Shown here piece after piece: positions 8,143 through 19,698 of a DNA stretch of 64,000 nt. The position numbers and the translations under genes were made by a program. The DNA is from Methylohalobius crimeensis 10Ki. Its GTDB lineage: Bacteria; Pseudomonadota; Gammaproteobacteria; Methylococcales; Methylothermaceae. Under the pieces are notes generated by a model. That model was not told the origin of the DNA, did no database searches, and saw nothing but the letters and a program-made list of their open reading frames with translations. The stretch is taken from positions 744,001 to 808,000 of the forward strand of contig NZ_ATXB01000001.1 of assembly GCF_000421465.1 (NCBI RefSeq), given 5' to 3'. The number at the start of each line of letters is the position of its first letter. The stretch's first letter is position 1.

Positions 8143-9527
8143 AGAAATTTACTCAGAATTTTGTTGTTTTTCATCCATTCCAGGATCTGCTGCCACTGCC
8201 CGGCCATTTTTTGATAGGGGGCAGTGGCTTGCAGGTAGGCGACGGCCTTGCGGACTTGATCCCAATGCCAGCCTTCCCGTTCCCGGTAGGGCTTGGGCCA
8301 GGTGACACGATCGGGGACGGGGAGGGTCACCTCCAGGCGGGTATAGATGGGCATCAGCAAAAAGAAGCCGAAATAGATCAAGGTAAATGCGACCCCGAAC
8401 ATGGCGGCGGTGGGGGTGGGAGGAATGGTTCCCAGATAACCCAAGCCGATAAAGCTGACGACGAAGGTGGCCAAGGCGATTTTGTAGGATTTTCCCCGGT
8501 AACGGATCGACTTGACCGGACAACGGTCCAGCCAGGGAATAAAGAACAGAATGAAGATCGACGCGAACATGGCCAGCATGCCGCCGAATTTATTCGGAAT
8601 CGCCCGCAGGATGGAGTAGAACGGGGTGAAATACCAGACCGGCGCGATATGTTCTGGGGTTTTGAGCGGGTCGGCCGGAATGAAGTTGGCGTCCTCCAGG
8701 AAATATCCCCCCATCTCCGGGGCATAGAATACGATCCAAGCGCACACGGTTAAAAAGAGGGTGGCACCGAACAAATCCTTGACCGTGTAATAGGGGTGGA
8801 AAGGGATGCCGTCCAAAGGGATACCGTTTTTATCCTTGTGCTTTTTGATCTCGATCCCGTCCGGGTTGTTGGAACCCACCTTGTGCAGGGCGACCAGATG
8901 GAGGAAAACCAGGGCCACCAGGACCAGCGGTATCGCGATTACGTGAAAGGAGAAAAAGCGGTTGAGGGTGGCGTCGGAAACCAGAAAATCCCCCCGGATC
9001 CAGGTGGCCAGATCTTCGCCCACTATCGGCACGGCGCTGAACAGGGAGATGATCACATTGGCCCCCCAGTAGGACATCTGGCCCCACGGCAGGAGATACC
9101 CCATGAAGGCTTCGGCCATCAGGGCCAGAAACATGCTCATGCCCAGCAGCCACACCAATTCCCGCGGCTTTTTATAGGAACCGTACATCATACCGCGGAA
9201 CATATGCAGATAGACCACGATGAAAAACATGGAGGCGCCGGTCGAATGCATATAGCGAATCAGCCAGCCCCAGTTGAAATCCCGCATGATGGCTTCCACC
9301 GAATCGAATGCCATCATCGCGTCCGGCTTGAAATTCATGGTCAGCCAAACGCCGGTCAGAAGCTGGTTCACCAGAACCAGCAGCGCCAGCGAGCCGAAGA
9401 AATACCAGAAGTTGAAATTCTTGGGCGCGTAGTACTGGGCGAGGTGTTCGTTCCAGACCTTGGTGAGCGGGAAGCGCTCGTCGATCCAGGCGATGAGCTT
9501 GTTAGAGCAGTGTTTGCATTCGTTCAT
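8139..9527 (-). CDS. petB: Cytochrome b subunit of the bc1 complex
   Basis: Cytochrome b is the membrane core of ubiquinol:cytochrome c oxidoreductase and holds haems bL and bH and both quinone sites. The 462-residue protein includes the transmembrane helices with paired histidines (RYMHSTGAS, YLHMFRG, FSFHVIAIP, VFLHLVALH) and the PEWY-like Qo-site region, seen here as PVWYFTP. A C-terminal extension continues past the last helix into a soluble segment (RVTWPKPYRE onward). It overlaps petA upstream and petC downstream by four bases each. Confidence 0.96.
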   Translation of the reverse strand: MNECKHCSNKLIAWIDERFPLTKVWNEHLAQYYAPKNFNFWYFFGSLALLVLVNQLLTGVWLTMNFKPDAMMAFDSVEAIMRDFNWGWLIRYMHSTGASMFFIVVYLHMFRGMMYGSYKKPRELVWLLGMSMFLALMAEAFMGYLLPWGQMSYWGANVIISLFSAVPIVGEDLATWIRGDFLVSDATLNRFFSFHVIAIPLVLVALVFLHLVALHKVGSNNPDGIEIKKHKDKNGIPLDGIPFHPYYTVKDLFGATLFLTVCAWIVFYAPEMGGYFLEDANFIPADPLKTPEHIAPVWYFTPFYSILRAIPNKFGGMLAMFASIFILFFIPWLDRCPVKSIRYRGKSYKIALATFVVSFIGLGYLGTIPPTPTAAMFGVAFTLIYFGFFLLMPIYTRLEVTLPVPDRVTWPKPYREREGWHWDQVRKAVAYLQATAPYQKMAGQWQQILEWMKNNKILSKFL

Positions 9528-10123
9528 GATCGGGTCTCTTCCTGTTCTTCGCCGACGATAATGCGAGTGTCGCTGGCATAGCGGTAAGGGGGAACCACCA
9601 AATTAGTGGGTGCGGGGACCTTCTTGTATACCCGCCCCGCCAGATCGAAGCGCGAGCCGTGGCACGGGCAGAAGAAACCGCCGAGCCATTGTTTGCCCAG
9701 ATCCGGCGGCCCGACTTCCGGGCGATAGGTGGGGGAGCATCCCAGATGAGTGCAGATGCCCACCGCGACGAAAACTTCGGGTTGAATGGAGCGGTAGGGG
9801 TTTTTGCAGTTTTCCGGCTGGATGGATTCATCCGAATCGGGATCTCGCAACTTGGGCTCCAATTGGGATAAGGTCGCCAGCATTTCTTCGGTGCGTTTGA
9901 GCACCCAGACCGGCTGGCCTCGCCATTCCACCCGAATCATTTGCCCCGGCTCCAACTTGGTGATGTCCACCTCGATGGGACCGGCGGCTTCCAGGGTGCC
10001 GGCGCCGGGCTTCATGTAGCTGATGAAGGGAACCGCGGCGAATGCCGCTCCGGTCGCTCCCAGAACCGCCGCGGTCTGAGTCAGAAAGCGGCGCTTTTCC
10101 AAATCGATAGGGTTTTCACTCAT
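9524..10123 (-). CDS. petA: Rieske iron-sulfur subunit of the bc1 complex
   Basis: The protein takes electrons from ubiquinol through a 2Fe-2S cluster. The ATG at 10123 is preferred because GAGGAGG stands just upstream and the product then begins with a family-like N terminus; an open extension of 30 codons further upstream is unlikely. An RRFL twin-arginine-like motif and hydrophobic anchor (about residues 11-37) precede the globular domain. Cluster motifs CTHLGC (124-129) and CPCHGS (152-157) provide the ligands C124, H126, C152 and H155 and the disulfide pair C129-C154. It is the first gene of petABC. Confidence 0.95.
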   Translation of the reverse strand: MSENPIDLEKRRFLTQTAAVLGATGAAFAAVPFISYMKPGAGTLEAAGPIEVDITKLEPGQMIRVEWRGQPVWVLKRTEEMLATLSQLEPKLRDPDSDESIQPENCKNPYRSIQPEVFVAVGICTHLGCSPTYRPEVGPPDLGKQWLGGFFCPCHGSRFDLAGRVYKKVPAPTNLVVPPYRYASDTRIIVGEEQEETRS

Positions 10124-10243
10124 GCAGGGTTTTCCTCCTCCTGAAGCGGGATCTTCTAGTTTACTAACCCGCTGTCGGTGCGTGATTTTGACGTCATTTG
10201 CCAGTAGGGTCAACGTTTGGGCGGGCCGAGTGTCTCGGAAGCG

Positions 10244-11320
10244 TTAATGGGCGACAGCGGCGCGCAAAGCGGCGAGGAATGCTCGATTTTCCTCCGGTGT
10301 GCCCACCGTTACCCGCAGGCAGTCTCGGAGCAGACCGCCCGCGGGGTTGAGGTTTTTAATGAGTATTCCTTGTTGCCGCAGGGCTGTGAATACGCGATCC
10401 GCTTCCGCTGCCCGGAACAAGATAAAGTTGGCCGCGCTGGGAAAGGATTCCACGCAGGGAAGTTTTCCCAATTCGGTTGAGAGGGTTTCCCGGTCGATGC
10501 GGATACGGCTGGTTTGCTGCTCGAAAAGCTCGCCTTGGGAGAGGGCGAACTCCGCTGTGAGTTGGGTCAGCACATTGATGTTGTAGGGCAGGCGCAGTTT
10601 TTCGAACTGCTCGAGCCATTCCGGGTTGCCGGCGAGAAACCCCAGCCGCAGGCCCGCCAAACCCAATTTGGACAGGGTCCGCATCACCAGCAAATTGCTG
10701 AACTCACCGATCCGGTCCATCCACGTGGACCGGGCGAACGGCGCGTAAGCCTCGTCCAAAACCACCAGTCCCGGCGTTCGGCGGATGATTTCCGAAATCG
10801 TGTTTTCGTCGAACAAATTGCCGGTGGGATTGTTGGGATAGGCCAGAAAAACGACCTTGGGGCGGTGCCGATCCACGGCGGCCAGCATGGCGTCTCGATC
10901 CAAGTGGAAATCCGACTTGAGCGGCACGCCGATGAAATCCAAATTCAACCACCGCGCTATTTGCCGGTACATGACGAAGGTGGGTTCCGGCGCCATCACC
11001 GCGGCTTGGGGCTGTCCCACCAAGGCCAGCAAAAGGATCTGGATGATCTCGTCGGAGCCGTTGCCCAGGAGAATGTCCGCCTCTTCGGGGACGCCGGCGT
11101 AATCGCGCAAGGCGGCTTTCAGCGTCGGTGCCTTGGGGTCGGGGTAGCGGTTGGGGCGGGCTCGGCGCAAATGATCGAGCCAGGCTTGAATCATGGTTTC
11201 GGGCCAGTCGTAAGGATTTTCCATGGCATCGAGTTTGATCATTCCCGCCGCGGAAGGGACGGGATAGGCCGTTTCGGCCAGCATTTCGGGGCGGAAAAAA
11301 TCTTGTGGTTTGAAGGTCAT
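10244..11320 (-). CDS. hisC: Histidinol-phosphate aminotransferase
   Basis: HisC transfers an amino group from glutamate to imidazole-acetol phosphate in histidine synthesis. The 358-residue class II aminotransferase-fold protein has the glycine-rich [11 protein letters not shown] segment, YPNNPTGN, the VLDEAYAPF aspartate region that contacts the pyridoxal phosphate, and [12 protein letters not shown] with the Schiff-base lysine. Its start overlaps the hisD stop by four bases. It is the last gene of the mla-murA-hisGDC group. Confidence 0.94.
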   Translation of the reverse strand: MTFKPQDFFRPEMLAETAYPVPSAAGMIKLDAMENPYDWPETMIQAWLDHLRRARPNRYPDPKAPTLKAALRDYAGVPEEADILLGNGSDEIIQILLLALVGQPQAAVMAPEPTFVMYRQIARWLNLDFIGVPLKSDFHLDRDAMLAAVDRHRPKVVFLAYPNNPTGNLFDENTISEIIRRTPGLVVLDEAYAPFARSTWMDRIGEFSNLLVMRTLSKLGLAGLRLGFLAGNPEWLEQFEKLRLPYNINVLTQLTAEFALSQGELFEQQTSRIRIDRETLSTELGKLPCVESFPSAANFILFRAAEADRVFTALRQQGILIKNLNPAGGLLRDCLRVTVGTPEENRAFLAALRAAVAH

Positions 11321-12617
11321 GGTTTTATCCGGTATTCGGCCGATCGGGCGTGCGCGGTCAGGCTTTCGCCTTTCGCCAAAATCCGGGCGGTTTCGGCCAG
11401 CGGCGAGGCACCGAGAGCGGTGCAGCCGATCAGGCTGGTGCGCTTCTGAAAATCGTAAACCCCCAAGGGGGAAGAAAATCTGGCCGTGCCCGACGTGGGG
11501 AGCACGTGGTTGGGACCGGCGCAGTAGTCACCCAGGGCTTCGGCGGTGTGGGGGCCCAAGAAGATCGCTCCGGCATGGCGCAGTTCGGGCAGAAGCGCTT
11601 CCGGGTCGGCGACGGAAACCTCCAAATGCTCCGGCGCGATACGGTTGGCGATCTCGCAGGCCTGGTTCAGATCGCGGACTTTGATCAGGGCCCCGCGTTT
11701 TTCCAGGGAGGTGCGGATGACTGCGCGCCGCTCCATCCCGGGCAACTGCTTGGCGATGCTGGCGGCGACCCGATCGAGATAGGCCTCGTCGGGGCAGAGC
11801 AAAATCGCCTGGGCGTCCTCGTCGTGCTCGGCTTGGGAGAAGAGATCCATGGCGATCCAATCGGGATCGGTGGTGCCGTCGGCGATGATCAGGATTTCCG
11901 AGGGTCCGGCGATCATGTCGATGCCCACTTGGCCGAAGACCAGTTTCTTGGCGGTGGCCACATAGATATTGCCGGGACCGACGATCTTGTCCACTTGGGG
12001 AATCGTCTCGGTGCCGTAGGCGAGGGCGGCCACCGCTTGGGCGCCGCCGACGCGGAATACGCGATCCACTCCGGCGACGGCGGCGGCCGCCAGGACCAGC
12101 CGGTTGGCTTCGCCGCCCGGGGTGGGGACCACCATGATCAATTCGGTCACGCCCGCCACCTTGGCCGGCACCGCGTTCATCAGCACCGACGACGGATAAG
12201 CCGCTTTGCCGCCGGGCACATACAGGCCGACCCGATCGAGCGGGGTGATTTGCTGGCCCAGCAAGTTGCCCAGCTCGTCTCGATAGTGCCAGGAAGCGAG
12301 TTTTTGCCGCTCGGCATAGGCGCGGATGCGGGCGGCGGCATTTTCCAAGGCCTGTCGCTGTTCGGTCGGAAGTGTCGTCAGGGCTTCCTCCAGGCGGGCT
12401 CGGGGAAACTCCAGCTCGGCGACCGAAAGGCGGTCCAAACGGTCGAAGCGGCGGGTATAGGCCAGCACCGCGGCGTCGCCTTCCTGTCGAACCCGACCTA
12501 GAATTTCCAGAACGGTTTGGTGGACGTTTTGGTCGAAGTCGGCAGTCCAAGCCACCAGTTGCGTCAATTGTTCGGCAAATCCAGGGTCGTCGCCGTTCAG
12601 GCGCCGGATGTTCAAGC

Positions 12618-12621
<4 letters not shown>
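11317..12621 (-). CDS. hisD: Histidinol dehydrogenase
   Basis: HisD catalyses the last two steps of histidine synthesis, oxidising histidinol to histidine with two NAD+. The start at 12621 gives 434 residues, the same length as E. coli HisD; an in-frame extension of 171 codons antisense-like to hisG is not part of the protein. Motifs include [22 protein letters not shown], the zinc/base region [10 protein letters not shown], and APEHLEV. The ATG overlaps the hisG stop codon (ATGA), indicating translational coupling. Confidence 0.95.
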
Positions 12622-14841
<2,220 letters not shown>

Positions 14842-14849
<8 letters not shown>

Positions 14850-15321
14850 TGGTACCGCTGTTCTCGGTGGTTTTGACCATGAATTTACCGATCAACTCTT
14901 CCAGGACGAGGGCCGGTTGAGTGATTTCGATCTCATCGCCCGGTTTGAGGTAATCGAAGCTTCCGCCCGGCTCCAGGGCGATGTATTGCTCCCCCAGCAA
15001 GCCCGAGGTGTAGATGCTGGCGATGGTATCTTCGGGTAACTTGTACTCGGGGTTGGTGATTTGCATTTCGACGACGGCTTCGTAGCGATCCTGGTCCAAG
15101 CGGATGTCCGCCACCCGGCCGATCACCACGCCGGCGGTCTTGACCGGGGCGCGGATTTTCAGGGTGCCGATGTTCCGGAATTTGGCCAGCAATCGATAGC
15201 CTTGGTCCATGTCGCGGAATTCAGTCAAATTGCTGACTTTCATGGCGAGCATAAACAAGGTGGCCAGGCCGGCGGCGACGAACAGGCCAACCCAGATTTC
15301 GATGATTCTTGTTTTGGTCAT
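14842..15321 (-). CDS. mlaD: MCE-domain substrate-binding subunit MlaD
   Basis: MlaD forms the periplasmic hexameric ring of the Mla lipid transporter. The 159-residue protein has one N-terminal membrane helix (about residues 7-25) followed by a single MCE domain, seen from VKTAGVVIGRVADIRLD to TSGLLGEQYIALEPGG. It is somewhat shorter than E. coli MlaD, mainly in the C-terminal tail. A GGAGAA ribosome-binding site precedes the ATG. It lies one base after mlaE and overlaps mlaB. Confidence 0.93.
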
Positions 15322-15322
15322 A

Positions 15323-16102
15323 TTATTCTCCGAACATCAGCGCGGTGAGGATGAAATCCGATCCCAGAATCGCAAAGGCGGAATACACTACCGAACGAGT
15401 GGTGGCGCGGCTTACCCCTTCGGAGGTGGGGATGGCGTCGTAGCCCTCGAATACCGCGATCCAGGTTACGATGACCCCGAACACCAGGCTTTTGACGATG
15501 CTGTTGATGATGTCTTCCTGAAAATCGATGGTGGCCTGCATTTGGGACCAGAACGAGCCTTCGTCGACGCCGAGAAGGCTCACCCCCACGAAATAACCGC
15601 CGTAAACCCCGATATAGGTGAACAATCCGGCCAGTAGCGGCATGGAGAGGATGCCGGCGTAGAGCCGGGGCGTAATGACCCGGCGCATGGGATCGACCGC
15701 CATCATTTCCATGCCCGACAATTGTTCCGTGGCTTTCATCAGGCCGATTTCGGCGGTCAAGGCGGAACCGGCTCGCCCCGAGAACAGCAGCGCGGTCACC
15801 ACCGGTCCCAACTCCCGCACCAAGGAAGCGGCCACCATGACACCGAGGGATTCTTCGGCACCGAAATCGGATAAGACATTGTAGCCCTGAAGGCCCAGCA
15901 CCATGCCGACGAACAAACCGGAGAGGGAGATCAGCAGGATGCTTAGTACCCCGACCGCGTATATTTGATGAATCAAAAGCCCCGGCCGGCGCAACAGATC
16001 CGGGCTACCGGTCAGGGCTTGGAGAAAAAACAGGTTTGCCCGACCGACTTTGGCGAAGCTCGACAGGGTGGTGTGTCCCAGTTTTTCCAGTGCGCCTAAC
16101 AT
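15323..16102 (-). CDS. mlaE: Permease subunit MlaE of the phospholipid transporter
   Basis: MlaE is the inner-membrane permease of the retrograde Mla phospholipid system. The 259-residue protein has the MlaE/YrbE fold with about five membrane helices. Conserved segments are the [16 protein letters not shown] helix, [19 protein letters not shown] and [17 protein letters not shown]. It starts within the end of mlaF (seven-base overlap) and is followed by mlaD, the standard F-E-D order. Confidence 0.95.
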   Translation of the reverse strand: MLGALEKLGHTTLSSFAKVGRANLFFLQALTGSPDLLRRPGLLIHQIYAVGVLSILLISLSGLFVGMVLGLQGYNVLSDFGAEESLGVMVAASLVRELGPVVTALLFSGRAGSALTAEIGLMKATEQLSGMEMMAVDPMRRVITPRLYAGILSMPLLAGLFTYIGVYGGYFVGVSLLGVDEGSFWSQMQATIDFQEDIINSIVKSLVFGVIVTWIAVFEGYDAIPTSEGVSRATTRSVVYSAFAILGSDFILTALMFGE

Positions 16103-16947
16103 TGAATTAAATCCTCGCCATACTCGGGAGCGGGATAGTGAAAGGGGACGGGGCCGTCGGGAAGTCCGTGGAGAAATTGATCGACCCAGGGGGACGAAGC
16201 CTTTTCCAGTTCCTCGGGCGGGCCTTCGCCCACCACGTGCCCCCCCGAGAGCACGTAAATGTAGTCGGAAATCGAGGCGGCCTCCCGAACGTCGTGGGAA
16301 ACGACGATGCTGGTCAGTCCCAGGGCATCGTTGAGGGTGCGGATCAATTTCACCAGGATACCCATGGAGATGGGATCCTGGCCGGTGAACGGCTCGTCGT
16401 ACAGGATCATCATGGGGTCCAAGGCGATCGCCCGGGCCAAGGCCACCCGCCGCGCCATCCCGCCGGACAGTTCCGACGGCATCAAGCGATGGGCGCCGCG
16501 AAGCCCCACTGCTTCCAGCTTCATGAGAACCAGCGTGCGGATCATGGTTTCGGGCAGATCGGTGTGCTCGCGCAAGGGGAAAGCGACGTTTTCGAACACG
16601 CTCAGATCGGTGAGCAGCGCGCCGCTTTGGAACAGCATTCCGATGCGTTGGCGCACTTCATACAGATGCCCGCGCGAGAGTGCGGGAACCTCCTGACCGT
16701 CCACCACGATGCTGCCGGTGTCGGGCCGCAATTGGCCGCCGATGAGCTTGAGCAGGGTCGTCTTGCCGGTGCCGGAAGGCCCCATGATGGAAGTCACCGA
16801 GCCGCGCCGAATATTCAGGTCCACGCCGTCGAAGATCTTGCGGCGCCCGCGCGAAAACACCAGGTCGCGGATTTGAACGACGATGTCCGAGGAATTTGTC
16901 ATGGCGCGTGGCGGTTCCCAAAAAGGCTGTTCCAAAAAATTATTCAT
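16096..16947 (-). CDS. mlaF: ATP-binding subunit MlaF of the phospholipid transporter
   Basis: MlaF powers lipid transport through MlaE. The ABC signatures are complete: Walker [10 protein letters not shown], signature LSGGMARR, Walker [14 protein letters not shown] and the switch histidine in VVSHD. The C-terminal tail ([19 protein letters not shown]) is the MlaF-specific extension that reaches the neighbouring subunit and the MlaB interface. The ATG at 16947 is chosen for its GGGAG site; an ATG at 16902 fits the E. coli N terminus better but has a weak site. It is the first gene of the mla-murA-his group. Confidence 0.93.
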   Translation of the reverse strand: MNNFLEQPFWEPPRAMTNSSDIVVQIRDLVFSRGRRKIFDGVDLNIRRGSVTSIMGPSGTGKTTLLKLIGGQLRPDTGSIVVDGQEVPALSRGHLYEVRQRIGMLFQSGALLTDLSVFENVAFPLREHTDLPETMIRTLVLMKLEAVGLRGAHRLMPSELSGGMARRVALARAIALDPMMILYDEPFTGQDPISMGILVKLIRTLNDALGLTSIVVSHDVREAASISDYIYVLSGGHVVGEGPPEELEKASSPWVDQFLHGLPDGPVPFHYPAPEYGEDLIQC

Positions 16948-17071
16948 TTTCTCCCTGGAATTGGGATAAGTCAATTGATGATCACTGTTGCATAGAGAGA
17001 GGGAACCTTGAAGAGAAGCCGGGAATGCGGGATAATTTGCCTACTTGCATCAACCCGAGTATATGCCGACT

Positions 17072-17452
17072 ATGCACGTAACCATGCTAAAGGCGAAGCT
17101 CCATCAGGCCCGGGTGACTCATTCCGAATTGCTGTACGAAGGTTCTTGCGCCATTGACAGCGATTTGCTGGAGCGGGCGGGGATTCGCGAATATGAGCAG
17201 ATTCACGTTTACAACGTCAACAACGGTGAGCGCTTCGTGACCTATGTGATTCGGGCCGAAGCCGGCTCGGGCGTGATTTCCGTCAACGGTGCGGCGGCCA
17301 GACGGGCCGCTCCCGGCGATATGATCATTATCTGCGCTTATGCGGCGCTCGATCAAAATGAGCTTGCCGATTACCGCCCCGATTTGCTTTACCTCGACGA
17401 GCGCAACCGCGTCGTTCGAACCGGTCACGCCATTCCCGTCCAGGCCGCCTGA
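17072..17452 (+). CDS. panD: Aspartate 1-decarboxylase proenzyme
   Basis: PanD decarboxylates aspartate to beta-alanine for pantothenate and coenzyme A. Starting at 17072 gives 126 residues, equal to E. coli PanD, and the N terminus aligns closely. The self-cleavage site YEGSC places the bond between Gly24 and Ser25, where serine becomes the catalytic pyruvoyl group. Downstream ISVNGAAAR and the C-terminal AIPVQAA match the family. In-frame TTG and ATG codons further upstream are possible but unneeded starts. The 3' end overlaps a convergent gene by 28 bases. Confidence 0.93.
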   Translation: MHVTMLKAKLHQARVTHSELLYEGSCAIDSDLLERAGIREYEQIHVYNVNNGERFVTYVIRAEAGSGVISVNGAAARRAAPGDMIIICAYAALDQNELADYRPDLLYLDERNRVVRTGHAIPVQAA

Positions 17453-17913
17453 ACTTCATTGCGCCGCGGCCTATCAGGACACTTTCCAACATGCAGCCCT
17501 GTTTCGGACTCCAGGGAAAGGAGCCGCTTCGGAGGCAAATCCCGAAATTGAAACAAATGCGCCGGGCAGCGGCAATCGGAGCTTCCGAAGCCGGGTAGGG
17601 CCAGTCGGCTTTCCGGGAGCCGGTGCAGCTTTGCGGCCCACTGATGCTCAAGTCGTTGGGTCCCTTCGGCATACCAAATTTCACTGACTTGAACCGCTCG
17701 TCGCAGGTGGTCGATATGCCAGTGGGGGCGCCGGATCGGAGCCAGGTGATGCTTGATTCTGGCGGCCAGACCGCCGGGACCCAGCGCGCTGCCCACGTAA
17801 GCGTAGTAGCCTTTTGTCAGCATCAGTTGGCCGAGTCTGCCGATTCGGCATTCGCCCTCCGATTCGCTGCGCAACCAGAGCAGATAGGTCCCGGGGCGGC
17901 GATTCGGCTGCAA
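17425..17913 (-). CDS. GIY-YIG/DUF123 domain protein
   Basis: This 162-residue protein has a DUF123 (GIY-YIG-like, Uri superfamily) domain: GTYLLWL, then [24 protein letters not shown], then WHIDHLRR. The first strand pair (GTY ... YAYVGSA) corresponds to the GIY-YIG motif. Some relatives are annotated as endonucleases, but whether this protein cuts DNA is unknown. The C-terminal 30 residues, encoded across panD on the opposite strand, are low in recognisable family features. The convergent overlap with panD means the two transcripts are complementary at their ends. Confidence 0.7.
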   Translation of the reverse strand: MQPNRRPGTYLLWLRSESEGECRIGRLGQLMLTKGYYAYVGSALGPGGLAARIKHHLAPIRRPHWHIDHLRRAVQVSEIWYAEGTQRLEHQWAAKLHRLPESRLALPGFGSSDCRCPAHLFQFRDLPPKRLLSLESETGLHVGKCPDRPRRNEVQAAWTGMA

Positions 17914-17935
17914 TCTCGTTCCCCGCGATTGGCGA

Positions 17936-18151
17936 TTACCGCCGGAAAAACAAGTTGATGATCAAAGTCAATAGCAGACTGACGATAATCATGGAGGTGA
18001 TGGGAATGAAGATGAATTTATGCTCATCCTGAATGCGAATGTCGCCCGGTAGTCGTCCGAACCAATTGAAAAGTCCCGGTGCGTAGGCGAGGATCAGTCC
18101 CATCACCACGAGGATGCCGCCTACAATGATGAAGAATTTTCCAATGCCCAT
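17936..18151 (-). CDS. DUF2905 family small membrane protein
   Basis: A 71-residue protein with two hydrophobic helices (IGKFFIIVGGILVVMGLIL and IPITSMIIVSLLLTLIINLF) separated by GLFNWFGRLPGDIRI, the conserved DUF2905 loop. It is predicted to be an integral membrane protein. The family function is unknown. The ATG at 18151 has a GGAG site at good spacing; a GTG two codons upstream is less likely. It lies in the same direction as the DUF123 gene and downstream of mgtE, 59 bases apart. Confidence 0.78.
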   Translation of the reverse strand: MGIGKFFIIVGGILVVMGLILAYAPGLFNWFGRLPGDIRIQDEHKFIFIPITSMIIVSLLLTLIINLFFRR

Positions 18152-18210
18152 AAGCACTCCAGTGAATGTTTTAAGTATCTATCCTCATTGGAATGCGCCA
18201 ATATTCGGTT

Positions 18211-19578
18211 CTAAGCCAGCCACCAGGTCGCCAAGCCCAGGAAGGCCATGAAGCCCACCACGTCGGTCACGGTGGTGAGCATCACCCCGCCGGCCAGAGC
18301 CGGATCGATCCCTACTTTGTCCAGCGCCATGGGAATGGTCACGCCGGCCAGCGCGGCGCAAAGCAGATTGATGACCATGGCCAAAGCGATCAAAAAGCCG
18401 ACATAGAAGGTTTGAAACCAAATACTCGCGATGAGCCCCACGATAATCGCCCAACCCACGCCGTTCAGAAATGCGACCGCGACTTCCTGGTTCAACAGCG
18501 CGAAGAGGTTGGTGGTGCCCACCTGGCGCAATGCCAAGCCGCGAATGACCACGGTGAGGGTTTGGGTGCCGGCGATTCCGCCCATGCTGGCGACGATCGG
18601 CATCAGGACCGCCAAGGCCACGTCTTTTTGGATGGTCTCCTCGAACAGATCGATGACACTCGCGGCCAGGATGGCCGTGACCAGATTGACGCCCAGCCAT
18701 ACCGCACGCCGCTTGGCGCTTTCTTGAACCGGTGCGAACATGTCGGTTTCTTCGCTCAAGCCGGCCCGGCTCATGAAGGTATGATCCGCTTCGTCGCGGA
18801 TGACGTCCACCACGTCGTCCACGGTAATTCGGCCCAGGAGAACGCCGTTTTCGTCCACTACCGGGGCCGATACCCAGTCATGGTGCTCGAATTGCACCGC
18901 CACCGTCGAGGCGGGGAGCTGGGCGGTAATGGTGTCCACTTCGGTGGTCATCAGCTCCTGCACGGTTTTTTGCAGATCGCCGGTGATCAGGGTGGATAGG
19001 GTTAAGGTCCCCACCAATCGATCACTGCGGTCCACCACATACAGGGTATCCGTCAGGTCCGGCAGCGCTCCGCGGCGGCGCAGGTATCGCAGGACCACAT
19101 CCAGGGTGACACCGGAGCGTACCGTGATCGCGTCGGTGTGCATCAAGCTGCCGGCCGAACCCTCCGGATAGGACAGAATTCGCTCCAGTCGGTTGCGATC
19201 GATTTGGCTCAGGGTTTGAATAACCTGCTCGCGAACTTGCTCCGGCAGTTCCCTGGCGATATCGGCCAGATCGTCCGGATCCAGCGTGCCCGCTGCCTGG
19301 ACCAGATCTTCCAGGTTGGTTTTTTCGATGGCTTTGATCAAGCCGACGCGGACCTCGTCGTGCAGTTCTACGAGGATTGCCCCGCCGGTATCGGCGGGCA
19401 ATAAACGCCAGACGGTCAAGCGGGTGGCGGGCGCAAGCGCTTCCAACAGATCGGCGATTTCCGCCGGCGTCAATGCTTGCAGGAGCTGTTTAAGTTCCTG
19501 TTCTTTGCCGTGTTCCAGGTCTTCGGTCAGGGTCTTCAGGTATTGCTCGATATCGTCGCGATCGGTGCTAACGGGCAT
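18211..19578 (-). CDS. mgtE: Magnesium transporter MgtE
   Basis: MgtE is a dimeric Mg2+ channel gated by cytoplasmic magnesium. The 455-residue product has the acidic helical N domain (about residues 1-130, including LLEALAPATRL), two CBS domains around MHTDAITVRSG and MTTEVDTITAQ, the connecting plug helix, and five C-terminal membrane helices. The ATG at 19578 has a GAGGAAG site and is preferred over an in-frame TTG 12 codons upstream. The gene is divergent from murJ. Confidence 0.94.
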   Translation of the reverse strand: MPVSTDRDDIEQYLKTLTEDLEHGKEQELKQLLQALTPAEIADLLEALAPATRLTVWRLLPADTGGAILVELHDEVRVGLIKAIEKTNLEDLVQAAGTLDPDDLADIARELPEQVREQVIQTLSQIDRNRLERILSYPEGSAGSLMHTDAITVRSGVTLDVVLRYLRRRGALPDLTDTLYVVDRSDRLVGTLTLSTLITGDLQKTVQELMTTEVDTITAQLPASTVAVQFEHHDWVSAPVVDENGVLLGRITVDDVVDVIRDEADHTFMSRAGLSEETDMFAPVQESAKRRAVWLGVNLVTAILAASVIDLFEETIQKDVALAVLMPIVASMGGIAGTQTLTVVIRGLALRQVGTTNLFALLNQEVAVAFLNGVGWAIIVGLIASIWFQTFYVGFLIALAMVINLLCAALAGVTIPMALDKVGIDPALAGGVMLTTVTDVVGFMAFLGLATWWLA

Positions 19579-19698
19579 GACGGATCTTCCTCGAAAATGC
19601 GATGCAAAATCCAATTATATTAACAGGGATGGCTATTGATGCGGAATTTCGGGGCGTATACTTTCCACTTTTGTGCAAATGTAGGGGAGTGCGTTTTC

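Noticed and set aside
18188-18203. Small ATTGG/CCAAT hairpin after mgtE considered as terminator.
   Set aside because: Five base pairs only and no T-run on either strand.
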